A DNA stretch of 38,556 nt from Lentilactobacillus kisonensis DSM 19906 = JCM 15041. GTDB lineage: Bacteria; Bacillota; Bacilli; Lactobacillales; Lactobacillaceae. Every line of letters begins with the position of its first letter. Position 1 is the first letter of the stretch. The DNA is taken from the NCBI RefSeq assembly GCF_001434135.1, contig NZ_AZEB01000025.1:1-38556 (forward strand), given 5' to 3'. The notes beneath the pieces were generated by a model. It saw only the letters and a program-made list of their open reading frames with translations, searched no databases and was not told the DNA's origin. Positions 16,011-24,149 of the stretch are shown here, one piece after another. A program made the translations under genes and the position numbers.

Positions 16011-17354
16011 CTAATTTTTGAACGAATGAATTGGCGCTGGGATTCTGCCACCCCGATTTACAAATTTGGCTGGGCTCTTTGTGTTCACCGGCATGATTGG
16101 TGCATAACCAAAAATGCCACCAAAGTCAATTTGCTCACCAACTTTTTTACCCGTAGCCGGAATGACCCTCACAGCCGTTGTTTTATTATTAATAACGCCA
16201 ATAGCCGCTTCATCAGCAATCATTCCGCTAATCGTTTCAGCAGGCGTATTGCCTGGTACCGCAATCATATCTAACCCAACCGAACAAACGGCCGTCATTG
16301 CTTCCAATTTTTCGAGGTTTAAATTACCGTGCTCAACTGCCCGAATCATGCCACTATCTTCAGACACCGGAATAAACGCACCTGAAAGCCCACCTACGTG
16401 CTCACAGGCCATCACGCCGCCCTTTTTAACGGCATCATTTAGGAGGGCCAAGGCTGCAGTTGTCCCTGGCGCACCGACACTTTCCAACCCAATTTCTTCA
16501 AGAATTTCAGCGACCGAATCCCCTTCATTAGGCGTTGGTGCTAATGATAAATCAACGATTCCAAAGGGGACCTTCAATGCCTTAGCAGCTACGTTACCCA
16601 CAAATTGACCCATTCTAGTTACTTTGAATGCGGTCTTCTTAATCGTTTCAGAAACTGTATCGATAGACTGGCCTTGAACCTTCTCAAGCGCCCGCTTAAC
16701 AACTCCAGGGCCACTAATTCCAACGTTAATTACTTTATCAGCTTCCCCAACACCATGAAACGCGCCCGCCATGAAGGGATTATCCTCAACGGCGTTTGCA
16801 AAAACAACCAGACTCATGCAGCTAACTGGGTCGATTTGGGCCAAATCCTTTACCACGCTTCCCATCTGCTTAACAGCATCCATATTGATTCCTGCTCGTG
16901 TTGATCCGACATTGACCGACCCACAAACTCGTTTTGTTTCACTAAGGGCCTGAGGAATCGAGGCAATTAATTTTTTATCACCTGATTGATACCCTTTTTG
17001 AACTAATGCTGAAAAACCACCAATTAGGTCAACCCCAAGTGTTTCAGCAGCCCTTTCCATCGTTTTAGCGTACGCAACGTAATTATCATCATGGCAGGCC
17101 GCGGCAATCATGGAGATCGGCGTAACTGAAATCCGTTTATTCACAATTGGAATGCCATATTCAGATTCAATCTGATTAGCAACTTTCACCAGGTCTTGAG
17201 CACTCGTTGTTAATTTATCATAAATTTTTTGGCGGGCTTTCTCGCCATCACTGTCAATACAATCAAACAAAGAAATCCCCATGGTAATTGTTCGAATGTC
17301 TAGCTTTTCTTCAGAGATCATTTGAATCGTATCTAAAATTTGCTTGGTTTCCAT
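16011..17354 (-). CDS. UPF0210 (DUF711/PFL-like) protein
   Basis: 447-residue protein, full length for the UPF0210 family, distantly related to glycyl-radical (pyruvate formate-lyase-like) proteins but without an obvious glycyl-radical motif. Characteristic stretches are [13 protein letters not shown] near the N-terminus, [29 protein letters not shown] and the Gly-rich C-terminus [10 protein letters not shown]. Its function is not established. ATG 17354 has GGAGG at good spacing. It starts 9 bp after the UPF0237 ACT gene, the pairing usual in Firmicutes, so the ACT protein is likely its regulatory partner. Confidence 0.9.
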   Translation of the reverse strand: METKQILDTIQMISEEKLDIRTITMGISLFDCIDSDGEKARQKIYDKLTTSAQDLVKVANQIESEYGIPIVNKRISVTPISMIAAACHDDNYVAYAKTMERAAETLGVDLIGGFSALVQKGYQSGDKKLIASIPQALSETKRVCGSVNVGSTRAGINMDAVKQMGSVVKDLAQIDPVSCMSLVVFANAVEDNPFMAGAFHGVGEADKVINVGISGPGVVKRALEKVQGQSIDTVSETIKKTAFKVTRMGQFVGNVAAKALKVPFGIVDLSLAPTPNEGDSVAEILEEIGLESVGAPGTTAALALLNDAVKKGGVMACEHVGGLSGAFIPVSEDSGMIRAVEHGNLNLEKLEAMTAVCSVGLDMIAVPGNTPAETISGMIADEAAIGVINNKTTAVRVIPATGKKVGEQIDFGGIFGYAPIMPVNTKSPAKFVNRGGRIPAPIHSFKN

Positions 17355-17363
17355 TATGACCTC

Positions 17364-17633
17364 CTAAAGTTTTTGAATGGCGTCAAATAGTTCTTGTCGT
17401 TGAATTCGAATATCAAGATTCGTTTTTTTGCCTAGGTCCTCTAGCCCTTTTTTAACGGAATCGAAAGTCGTTGTTTTTTCATTCCACTCCCCCATCAGCA
17501 TCATTGTAAAATCCCCGTGCATCAACGTTTGCGAAATATCGGTAATATTAACTTTTAATTCTGCTAATTTTTGTGAAACTTTTGCCACAATCCCAACCTG
17601 ATCGTGACCAACTACGGTAACAACTGCTTTCAT
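17364..17633 (-). CDS. UPF0237 ACT-domain protein
   Basis: 89-residue single ACT domain: [20 protein letters not shown] (strand, then the DxxGIVA turn that binds small ligands), [10 protein letters not shown], then a second half with FTMMLMGEW. Free-standing ACT proteins of this family sense amino acids or related metabolites. An in-frame ATG at 17651 lies on the ribosome site (AAAGGGAC); ATG 17633 with about 9-nt spacing is preferred and gives the usual length. A probable promoter is -35 TTGCCG with -10 TATTCT about 30 bp before that site. It is the first gene of a two-gene operon with UPF0210. Confidence 0.9.
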   Translation of the reverse strand: MKAVVTVVGHDQVGIVAKVSQKLAELKVNITDISQTLMHGDFTMMLMGEWNEKTTTFDSVKKGLEDLGKKTNLDIRIQRQELFDAIQKL

Positions 17634-17746
17634 CACTATCGTCCCTTTCATAATGCCAATCTCTTTTCATAAGAATACACGAAATTTGAATTGGCGGCAA
17701 CGTCATCATATCTGTAAATCAAATTAAAATTTTCTCATATTTACTG

Positions 17747-17775
17747 TTGACAACTAAAATCTGCAGGTGTAGATT
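17747..17775 (+). promoter_or_regulatory. Promoter of the T-box leader
   Basis: TTGACA (17747-17752), 17-bp spacer, TAGATT (17770-17775), about 25 bp ahead of the T-box RNA. Confidence 0.65.
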
Positions 17776-17799
17776 GTTACCAATCATTAAATTCAAATT

Positions 17800-18073
17800 A
17801 AAAAGCAATGAAGAGAAAATTCATCTTTCGTTTACGATCAGAGAGTTGCTGTTTGGTGCGAAGCAATTCGTAACGTTAGCTGATTATCATCTCTGAGCTG
17901 TGCGGCCAAACGTTTAAGTAGGTCACATTGGGAACACCCATTATTGTGTCAACGTATCGCGAAAGCTGTACGTGTGAGGTAATTTTAGCAATAGAATTAC
18001 AAATTAAGGTGGTACCGCGCATTAGCGTCCTTTTTAACTATCCGTTATGGATAATTAGAAAGGACGCTTTTTT
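17800..18073 (+). promoter_or_regulatory. T-box riboswitch leader with terminator, specifier possibly TGC (Cys)
   Basis: Stem I features are clear: GATCAGAGAG, the distal GGTGCGAAGC loop, and TCTCTGAGCTG before a candidate specifier TGC (17901-17903) followed by a purine. The T-box AAGGTGGTACCGCG is at 18006-18019, followed by terminator GCGTCC..GGACGC plus T-run (18025-18073). Uncharged tRNA binding should allow read-through. The Cys assignment is tentative. No intact biosynthetic or transport gene follows directly. Confidence 0.9.
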
Positions 18074-18111
18074 GAATTTAATACACAAAATATTAAAGGT
18101 GGTGAGGACAG

Positions 18112-18297
18112 ATGAAATCGGAGATTAGTATCCCTAACGATAATCCAGGCCAGATTAGTCGCTTAGGGATTCAAGCTACATCACATTGCTTCAATAACAT
18201 AGTCACAACTCACATAGTCTCATTGAACCTATCACATAAATTTCCATCACATATTTGTCCCCACATCCGTCGGTGCGTAAGGACATGCTCAATTTAA
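18112..18297 (+). pseudogene. Short open frame after the T-box, probable gene remnant
   Basis: ATG 18112 has an excellent ribosome site (GGTGGTGAGGACAG) in exactly the place expected for the T-box-controlled gene. The first 20 codons look protein-like (SEISIPNDNPGQISRLG), reminiscent of the start of a ligand-binding domain of ACT type, but the remainder (His/Ser/Cys-rich, ending CVRTCSI) does not. The frame runs to the edge of the repeat array at 18302. I read it as the 5' stump of a lost gene. A short genuine peptide is possible. Confidence 0.4.
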
Positions 18298-18301
18298 ATT
18301 T

Positions 18302-18425
18302 TTAGGACAGCTCCTTCAGGCAGAAATCTGCGTATAAGCACCTCTAACAAGAATCCCCCAAATCAGGGATTCCTGTTAGAGGAGACTTATACTCCGTTTT
18401 CTAAACCGCTTGACTCCGCTCACTT
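18302..18425 (+). repeat. Full copy of the palindromic repeat (first of a tandem pair)
   Basis: TTAGGACAGCTCCTTCAGG at the start matches the CCGCTTGACTCCGCTCAC tail only partly. Inner arms CCTCTAACA / TGTTAGAGG differ from neighbours but remain complementary. Confidence 0.9.
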
Positions 18426-18428
18426 TAC

Positions 18429-18549
18429 TTAGGACAGCTGCACAAAGCAGAAATCGGAGTGTAAGCACCTATCGAAAAAATTCCAAAACCAGGAATTTCC
18501 TCGACAGGAGACTTATACTTCGATTTCTAACCGCTCTGCTCCGCTCACT
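18429..18549 (+). repeat. Full copy of the palindromic repeat (second of the pair)
   Basis: Outer arms GAAATCG / CGATTTC and inner arms ACCT-TCGA..AATTCC / GGAATT..TCGA-AGG. It ends 8 bp before the GGAGG of the hydratase gene, so it lies in that gene's leader. Confidence 0.9.
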
Positions 18550-18570
18550 ATTTATATGGAGGTTACGCTT

Positions 18571-19383
18571 ATGACAGAACAAGCAACTATGACATTATCA
18601 GAAAAGGAAACTAAATTAGCAAATGCTTTATTTCACGCATACCAAACTCACGAACCATTAAAGGAAGCTGACTATAATGGCGTTGTATCCGATGAAAACG
18701 CCGCTTACCGCGTGCAAAGAAAATTAACAGCGTTAAAGAATGAAGCGATCGGTGGTTATAAAGTTTCATTAACTAGTCAACAAACACAAGATATGTTTGA
18801 TTCCGATTCTCCCCTTTATGGCGCTCAAGTTAAGAGTCACTTTGTTCAGTCCCCCGTTACACTTCACCGAAATGAGTTAATGGCCCCACTCGCTGAAGTC
18901 GAAATGTTATTCACAGCCAAAGAAGACCTTAGTGCCAATGATTCTTTGGCAGACTTAATGCGGAAAACAAAAGTCGCCGCGGCCGTTGAAGTTCCTGATT
19001 CACGCTTCAGTGACTGGTTCCCTAGCCTTTCAAAGTATATGGTCATGGCAGACGCAGCCGTTGGCGGTTTCGTCGTTTATGGTCAGGAAATGGATACCAA
19101 CTTATTATTTGATAACGTTGACGACCTGGCAAACGTCAAATGTACATTATTCCATGACGGCAAAGAGTTAAAGGATGGTGCATCATCGGAAGTTCTGGGC
19201 AACCCATTAAATTCACTTCACTGGCTGGTCGAAAAATTAGAATCACAGGGAATGCCACTCACTGCCGGCCAACGAGTATCTAGTGGTACCTTCTTATTAC
19301 CAGAGAGCCTCAGCAAGGGTGCTTGGAAGGCGATCTTTGATAAGGGGCTTGGCGCGGTATTTTTGAACGTCGCTGATGACTAA
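18571..19383 (+). CDS. 2-keto-4-pentenoate hydratase/FAH-family protein
   Basis: 270-residue protein of the fumarylacetoacetate hydrolase/MhpD family. Known members hydrate or cleave 2-oxo-dienoic acids with a divalent metal. Family traits: N-terminal helix (ETKLANALFHAYQT), GGYKVSLTS (usually GxKvgltS) at about 58-66, acidic metal-site candidates in PLAEVEMLFT (about 105-114), KVAAAVEVPDSRFSDW (about 135-150), DAAVGGFVVYG and the C-terminal VSSGTF motif. ATG 18571 follows GGAGG at 8 bp; the upstream in-frame ATG 18556 lies on that ribosome site. It is preceded by two palindromic repeats and, farther up, a T-box. Physiological substrate unknown. Confidence 0.8.
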   Translation: MTEQATMTLSEKETKLANALFHAYQTHEPLKEADYNGVVSDENAAYRVQRKLTALKNEAIGGYKVSLTSQQTQDMFDSDSPLYGAQVKSHFVQSPVTLHRNELMAPLAEVEMLFTAKEDLSANDSLADLMRKTKVAAAVEVPDSRFSDWFPSLSKYMVMADAAVGGFVVYGQEMDTNLLFDNVDDLANVKCTLFHDGKELKDGASSEVLGNPLNSLHWLVEKLESQGMPLTAGQRVSSGTFLLPESLSKGAWKAIFDKGLGAVFLNVADD

Positions 19384-19504
19384 TCATATTCATTAAAAGT
19401 TGGTTTGAGATCGATTCGAGATGATCACTGAAAAGCTTAATTAATCGTAATTCAATCATAAATTGAAATAATTGCTGATGACTTGATAATTGATAAGAAT
19501 ACAG

Positions 19505-19546
19505 CAAAGCACCTACAGAGACGAGAATCTGTAGATGCTTTTTTTG
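19505..19546 (+). terminator. Intrinsic terminator
   Basis: AAAGCACCTACAGA pairs with TCTGTAGATGCTTT, followed by TTTTTT. It ends the hydratase transcript. Confidence 0.85.
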
Positions 19547-19627
19547 TTAAGCTTTAAATTTAGCTAAGCGTGATTAAATGGGGCATCATAATGCCACTTT
19601 GTAAACCAATCATTAAAGCAACTTCCC

Positions 19628-20545
19628 TTAATAATTAAGCAACACACGTCCTTGTACATGTGTATCTTTAAGCATCTGCTGGGCTTCAATAACTTCATTG
19701 AAATCAAATTGAGAATGCACATAAGCTTTTAAACGGCCACTTGCCAATTCAAGTAACAATTGATGATATCCACTTAAGCCAATACCGCCATTTCCAAATG
19801 AAAACGATTGATTTAACTTCATTGGCCGATAATCGGTTAATGAAAGTGAAAAGATAGTAAGGCCCTCATAGTAATCCGAAAGACCATCTAACAACGTCTT
19901 TGAACCAACTGTATCAATTACTTTATCAACGATTGGCACTCTCATCAACTGTGGTGCAAATGGCTCATCGTAATTAATTACATATTTAGCCCCAATATCA
20001 GTTAAAAACTGATGATTACTCGAATGGCCGACAGCGATGACCACGGCTCCCTCATTCACTAAAAGTTGAATTAAATATGTCCCAACACCACCAGCAGCTC
20101 CCGTGATTAACACTGTATCTTGAGCAGTCACCTTAATTTGATTACTGGCATATAACGCCGCATCTGCACCCCCAATAATCGTTGTTGCATCAGCAATTGA
20201 TACCTGATCAGGCACTTTAAATAGAAGTGGTGGGATCGTTGCGTTAATCCATTCACTATTTGATCCACTAAAATTAACCCCAATTACCTTTTGGCCGATC
20301 AACCTACTATTGCGCAGCCCACCAACTTCTTTAACTCGGCCACCAAAGCCATACCCAATCACCATCGGTAATTTAGTTGGCCGCATCCCTTTCAACTTCC
20401 CCTCTTCCGTTAAGATATCGTACGGCAATACAGGCGTATATTTAGTTTCAATAATTGCTGAGAGCGGACCTTTAGCAGGATCAGGAATATCTCTGATCAC
20501 CAGTCCATGAATCCCATCATAATTTTCCTGAATAATTGCTTTCAT
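19628..20545 (-). CDS. MDR/zinc-type alcohol dehydrogenase-like oxidoreductase
   Basis: 305-residue member of the medium-chain dehydrogenase/quinone oxidoreductase group. An N-terminal GroES-like domain (about 1-120; IGYGFGGRVKEVG) is followed by a Rossmann domain with the NAD(P)H loop GAAGGVGTYLIQL (about 150-162) and the second strand VVIAVGHSS. Zinc-ligand cysteines are absent, so it is of zinc-independent quinone-reductase type. The start ATG 20545 is 4 bp after the SRPBCC gene stop, so the two are translationally close and in one operon with the XRE regulator upstream. Likely reduces quinones or unsaturated carbonyls with NADPH; substrate is inference. Confidence 0.85.
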   Translation of the reverse strand: MKAIIQENYDGIHGLVIRDIPDPAKGPLSAIIETKYTPVLPYDILTEEGKLKGMRPTKLPMVIGYGFGGRVKEVGGLRNSRLIGQKVIGVNFSGSNSEWINATIPPLLFKVPDQVSIADATTIIGGADAALYASNQIKVTAQDTVLITGAAGGVGTYLIQLLVNEGAVVIAVGHSSNHQFLTDIGAKYVINYDEPFAPQLMRVPIVDKVIDTVGSKTLLDGLSDYYEGLTIFSLSLTDYRPMKLNQSFSFGNGGIGLSGYHQLLLELASGRLKAYVHSQFDFNEVIEAQQMLKDTHVQGRVLLNY

Positions 20546-20549
20546 TGCC

Positions 20550-20978
20550 TCATCCCTTCTCTGATGTCAGCATTTCAACTACCGCCGCCAAATTAATGAG
20601 ATTAGTATGAAACGCATGCTTCGCGATCGGTGCTAATAATGTCACTGGTAAATGGCGATCCGCGTCATCAGGGAGATATAGGTCTTCTTGAATAACAGTT
20701 TGCTCGTTCTCTGTCCTTAATGAAAAAGCCAATCGATATTCAAGCCTTCCTTCGGTACTTATATAAGTGATTTCATTATCACTCGTCTCAACTTGGATGA
20801 GTTCTGACTGATTTAATGCCGCCCCGTTTCGCTTAACAATGAACCCATTATCCCCCTGATCCACCGTTGTTATCTCCGGTATCCACTGCAACATCCGTTG
20901 TGGATTTGATAGGATTCTTTTGACCTCATCAGCACCAGCATTAACCATCACAATATTTGTAAATAATTTTTTATCCAT
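20550..20978 (-). CDS. SRPBCC (START/Bet v1-like) family protein
   Basis: 142 residues with the SRPBCC order: initial strand (FTNIVMVNAGADEVKRIL, a helix after strand 1), PQRMLQWIPEITTV (usually the D/W..W.p.v turn), a run of antiparallel strands, and a long C-terminal helix (ITLLAPIAKHAFHTNLINLAAVVEML-type). These proteins bind hydrophobic ligands; polyketide-cyclase-like members carry or transform aromatic compounds. ATG 20978 has GGAGG at 20993-20989 within a hairpin (separate entry). It sits between an XRE regulator and an MDR reductase in one direction. Confidence 0.75.
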   Translation of the reverse strand: MDKKLFTNIVMVNAGADEVKRILSNPQRMLQWIPEITTVDQGDNGFIVKRNGAALNQSELIQVETSDNEITYISTEGRLEYRLAFSLRTENEQTVIQEDLYLPDDADRHLPVTLLAPIAKHAFHTNLINLAAVVEMLTSEKG

Positions 20979-20983
20979 AAAAA

Positions 20984-21008
20984 AAAGACCTCCTTAATTG
21001 ATGGTCTT
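20984..21008 (-). promoter_or_regulatory. Hairpin enclosing the SRPBCC ribosome site, followed by T-run
   Basis: On the minus strand AAGACC (21007-21002) pairs with GGTCTT (20990-20985) around a loop that contains most of AAGGAGG, and eight T follow before the ATG. It can act as a short terminator after the XRE gene and hide the ribosome site. Confidence 0.5.
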
Positions 21009-21058
21009 AATTTACTAAATATAACGTTATTTAAAAAATCAGAATACTGATATTTTCA

Positions 21059-21880
21059 TTAAAATTTATCGTCAACTTTTTCATGAAAAAGTTCGGTTAA
21101 AAACGCTTGTCGTTGAGTTGCTTCTAACCTTTGCTCATCTTTACCTTGATTCTTTGCAATCTGGGCAATCAGGTGATAACAATTAGCCAGCATGTAGTGA
21201 GAATTGTGCCCCGTAATATAATCAACCGCATCATCAAGCCAGTGAAGTGCCTGCTTGTCATCATTGAATTGATACATAACGAATGCTGCTAGGTAAAAAA
21301 TAATGTTGAGGTTTTCTTCATAATTTGCGGTATTAATATCCTGAGTTGCCCGCTTTATTAAGTCACTGCTACTACTTTGCTGACGGTACTCTGCTTTCAC
21401 AACCGCTAAGGAAATCAATCCCAACCGCGACAACGTTGATAAGCTATTTTTTGCCTCAGCACTACTAATGGCTAGTCGTAAATTCCTCTGAGACTCATCC
21501 AAATTATGATCCGTCTGAAATTGCGAAACACCTAAGTAGTAATAATATGCTTGGGTTTGCTCCGCTGTTTTAACCTGATCAATTGTCGTCGAGTCCAATA
21601 AGAAAGCCTTTAATTTTGCGTACTCATGGTGATTACACAGATCTTCCACGGTCTTATTAAACTGTTTAAGCGGACTAATATCAAAATTATCAGCAAGACT
21701 AAATTCATTTAACGAAACGGATAGTCGTTTACAAAGTTTAATCAGCAAGGCTGCATTTGGCATGTATTGATTATTCTCAATAGCTGACAACATTGATTGC
21801 GCACAAATTCCATGACAGACTTCTTTTTGTGATAATCCTTGTTGTTTTCTAATTTTTTTGAGTGAGCTTCCTAGCCTCAT
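21059..21880 (-). CDS. XRE/Rgg-like helix-turn-helix regulator with TPR-like C-domain
   Basis: 273 residues. The HTH is at about residues 5-60 (LKKIRKQQGLSQKEVCHGICAQSMLSAIENNQYMPNAALLIKLCKRL), with the QSMLSxIENxQxxP recognition pattern of Rgg/PlcR-type regulators. The rest (about 75-273) is all-helical, with repeated helix pairs (AYYYYLGVSQFQ, ALHWLDDAVDYI) like the peptide-binding TPR domain of RRNPP regulators. A peptide or other small ligand is inferred. Start ATG 21880 follows AAGGAGGGG; a -10 TATACT lies about 50 bp upstream. It is the first gene of the XRE-SRPBCC-MDR cluster, which it probably controls. Confidence 0.8.
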   Translation of the reverse strand: MRLGSSLKKIRKQQGLSQKEVCHGICAQSMLSAIENNQYMPNAALLIKLCKRLSVSLNEFSLADNFDISPLKQFNKTVEDLCNHHEYAKLKAFLLDSTTIDQVKTAEQTQAYYYYLGVSQFQTDHNLDESQRNLRLAISSAEAKNSLSTLSRLGLISLAVVKAEYRQQSSSSDLIKRATQDINTANYEENLNIIFYLAAFVMYQFNDDKQALHWLDDAVDYITGHNSHYMLANCYHLIAQIAKNQGKDEQRLEATQRQAFLTELFHEKVDDKF

Positions 21881-22047
21881 TGCTTGCCCCTCCTTGATTA
21901 ACCAGTAATAGTCAAATTAATCTTAGTAAGTATAGCATACCGGTGATGCCTTAATTTGAGTATTTTATTTTAAAATCCATAGCGTATTCTCCCCTCCAAT
22001 GGTGTAGGCCCTTTTCCGATTGTTAATTGCTTGGATCTGCTCACTAT

Positions 22048-22169
22048 TTAGGACAGCTCCTTCAGGCAGAAACCTATGTGTAAGCACCACCAAGAAAAAT
22101 TCAAGAATCGGGAATTTCCCTTAGCGGAGACTTACACTCCGGTTTCTAACCGCCTGAATCCGCTCACTT
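22048..22169 (+). repeat. Full copy of the palindromic repeat (first of a tandem pair)
   Basis: Outer arms CTTCAGGCAGAAACC / GGTTTCTAACCGCCTGAA, inner arms CACCA..GAAAAATTC / GAATTTCCC..GCGG. The terminal CAGG/CCTG pair replaces CAAAG/CTTTG of most copies. A short piece of another tail (GGATCTGCTCACTA) precedes it. Confidence 0.9.
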
Positions 22170-22171
22170 TA

Positions 22172-22296
22172 CTAGGACAGCTGCGCAAAGCAGAAACTTC
22201 CACATAAGCACCTCTGCCAAAAATCCCCCAAAACCAGGGATTTTTGGTAGAGGAGACTTATGTTCCAGTTTCTAACCGCTTTGCTCCGCTCACTAT
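22172..22296 (+). repeat. Full copy of the palindromic repeat (second of the pair)
   Basis: Outer arms GAAACTTCCACATAAG / CTTATGTTCCAGTTTC, inner arms CCTCTGCCA / TGGTAGAGG. It ends 5 bp before the -35 of the umuC promoter. Confidence 0.9.
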
Positions 22297-22301
22297 TTTT
22301 C

Positions 22302-22330
22302 TTGACAACGCAAACAAATGTTCGTATTAT
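22302..22330 (+). promoter_or_regulatory. SOS promoter with LexA box
   Basis: -35 TTGACA (22302-22307), 17-bp spacer, -10 TATTAT (22325-22330). The spacer contains CAAACAAATGTTCG (22311-22324), two mismatches from the Gram-positive LexA/DinR box CGAACATATGTTCG with the GTTCG half intact. LexA should block RNA polymerase here. Confidence 0.8.
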
Positions 22331-22365
22331 TTAGTTATTCCTACAAATATCCGAAGGTGACTAAC

Positions 22366-23658
22366 ATGCAAACACCTCTTGATAACAAACAAAGATTACC
22401 CGTTCACGACATTATGTGCATCGATTGTAAATCATTTTTTGCATCCACCGAAGCTATTAAACGCGGGCTTCATCCCCTGGCCGCTAAGATTGCGGTTATG
22501 AGTCGCGAAGAGTCTTCTGGCGGCCTCATCTTGGCTGCTAGCCCCTACTCTAAACAAAACTATGGCGTCAAATTAGGATCCCGCCGATTTGAGATTAACG
22601 ATCAAATGGATGTTGAAATGGTTGAACCGCACATGGCGGATTACGTCGCGCTTAACTACAAAATTAATTTGATTTACCGTCAATTTACTGATGATAAGGA
22701 TTGGTACCCCTACTCCATTGACGAAAGCTTCATTGATGTTAGCCACAGCCATAACTTATTTGGTACTAATAAACAGATTGCCAAGAAAATTCAAGACCGG
22801 GTATTTCACGAAACTGGTATTATCACCACAATCGGTGCTGGGCAAAACCCATTGCTTGCTAAACTAGCTCTCGACAATGCCGCAAAGGAAAAGGAACCCT
22901 GGTTTGCTGAATGGGGCTATGATGACGTCCCAAACACCATTTGGAAGATCCCACAACTAGTCGATATGTGGGGAATTGGCAGCCATACCGCTACTAAACT
23001 CAATAATCTAGGAATCTACACAGTAGCAGAGCTGGCTCACGCGGACGTTAAGGAACTCAAAAAGAAATTTGGTATTCTAGGCGAACAGCTTTATTACCAT
23101 GCTTGGGGAATTGATTATTCCGACATTGAGAAAAAATACCTCCCCAGCTTAACTAACAAGGGGTACAACAATTCCCAAATTTTAATGCGGGATTATACTA
23201 AGCAATCGGAACTGCTGACGGTCCTTAGTGAAACTGCTGATCAAGTTGCGACCCGCTTGCGCAAAAATAACGTGGTAGCTGAAATTGTCAGTATCTTTAT
23301 CGGTATGGCAACCACTGACAAACGGGGACGAACTCATTTCTCTGCTCAAATGCATATTGAGGCAACCAACGCCACCGACGAGATTGCTTTTGCCGTCCGC
23401 TACTTATTAAAATCAAAGTGGGATGGCAGTGCCGTTCGCTCCGTTGGTGTTAGCTGTAGTCGAATTTCTAAAAAACATCAGATTCAATTTAATATTTTTC
23501 AAGACCCTATTCAAACAATCGACCACGAAAAACTAGAAGCAATTATTGATACGATCCGTCATAAATATGGCTACTCAGCGTTAATTAGGGCGTCATCCAA
23601 AACGAAAGGCGGAACCGCTATCGAACGCGCTGGCTTACTTGGTGGCCATCAAGCTTAA
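22366..23658 (+). CDS. Y-family DNA polymerase (UmuC-type)
   Basis: 430-residue translesion polymerase. Catalytic carboxylates lie in IMCIDCKSFFAS near the start and in YSIDESFIDVS (about 122-132), the Y-family signature. A helix-hairpin-helix region follows (LVDMWGIGSHTATKLNNLGIYTVAELA), then the little-finger domain (VAEIVSIFIGM..) needed to grip distorted DNA. The type with KxxFAS and this length matches the UvrX/UmuC branch of Firmicutes rather than DinB. The frame opens at 22318, but that is inside the promoter; AAGGTGA points to ATG 22366. A LexA box in the promoter marks it as SOS-induced. The next gene follows after 24 bp. Confidence 0.9.
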   Translation: MQTPLDNKQRLPVHDIMCIDCKSFFASTEAIKRGLHPLAAKIAVMSREESSGGLILAASPYSKQNYGVKLGSRRFEINDQMDVEMVEPHMADYVALNYKINLIYRQFTDDKDWYPYSIDESFIDVSHSHNLFGTNKQIAKKIQDRVFHETGIITTIGAGQNPLLAKLALDNAAKEKEPWFAEWGYDDVPNTIWKIPQLVDMWGIGSHTATKLNNLGIYTVAELAHADVKELKKKFGILGEQLYYHAWGIDYSDIEKKYLPSLTNKGYNNSQILMRDYTKQSELLTVLSETADQVATRLRKNNVVAEIVSIFIGMATTDKRGRTHFSAQMHIEATNATDEIAFAVRYLLKSKWDGSAVRSVGVSCSRISKKHQIQFNIFQDPIQTIDHEKLEAIIDTIRHKYGYSALIRASSKTKGGTAIERAGLLGGHQA

Positions 23659-23682
23659 TTCAGTATCAGGAAGGCGATTATT

Positions 23683-24003
23683 ATGTTAGCAGAATCGAAG
23701 GAACTCATCGAAAACTATCATCATTATTTTAAAAGGATTCCCAGAAACCTCTATTGGCTGGTCATTGTTGATAACCACTTTAATGACCGCTATTACTTCT
23801 TTTTATATAACCAAAAAATTGGGGCCAAACTTCTCCATTCACATGAATTATTAGCGCTGGTTCACGATAAAGCTAAGTATAAACAAGTACTAGCTGACTT
23901 AACAGCCATTAGCAACCTAAGAATCGAATACCGAGATACCACTCATTTAGTGGAACCAACAGCTGAAATCACAAATGATAAGGTGCATGGACATTATCAT
24001 TAG
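23683..24003 (+). CDS. Conserved-looking small protein downstream of umuC, unknown function
   Basis: 106 residues, no recognised motif, rich in His/Tyr/Asn (YFFLYNQKIGAKLLHSHELLALVHDKAKYKQVLADL). Predicted mixed alpha/beta, soluble. ATG 23683 follows AGGAAGG and lies 24 bp after the polymerase gene with no terminator between, so it should be SOS co-expressed. In Bacillus relatives, UvrX-type polymerases are paired with a small YolD-like protein; this one occupies the same position but I cannot show homology. A small fragment of the palindromic repeat starts at its stop codon. Confidence 0.6.
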   Translation: MLAESKELIENYHHYFKRIPRNLYWLVIVDNHFNDRYYFFLYNQKIGAKLLHSHELLALVHDKAKYKQVLADLTAISNLRIEYRDTTHLVEPTAEITNDKVHGHYH

Positions 24004-24020
24004 AGTGAGCGGAGCAAAAC
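24003..24020 (-). repeat. Tail fragment of the palindromic repeat, reverse orientation
   Basis: GAGTGAGCGGAGCAAAAC is the reverse complement of the common tail GCTTTGCTCCGCTCAC with one extra base. Only about 18 bp remain. Confidence 0.55.
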
Positions 24021-24149
24021 GCTGAGAAAACTGTTTTACCCCACAATCAGTCTAATTTCAACCTATTCGGCAATCCTTATAAGCGCTTTAGCGATATAAT
24101 TATGATATATTATTAATAATCTACAGGTATTTTGAAAGGAGCCACGTTT

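Noticed and set aside
22318-22365. Upstream start (ATG 22318) for the Y-family polymerase
   Set aside because: This position lies between the -35 and -10 boxes of its promoter and cannot be translated from that transcript.
24079-24092. cre-like site TATAAGCGCTTTAG before the protease gene
   Set aside because: The centre fits but three conserved end positions do not match, so it is not listed as a feature.
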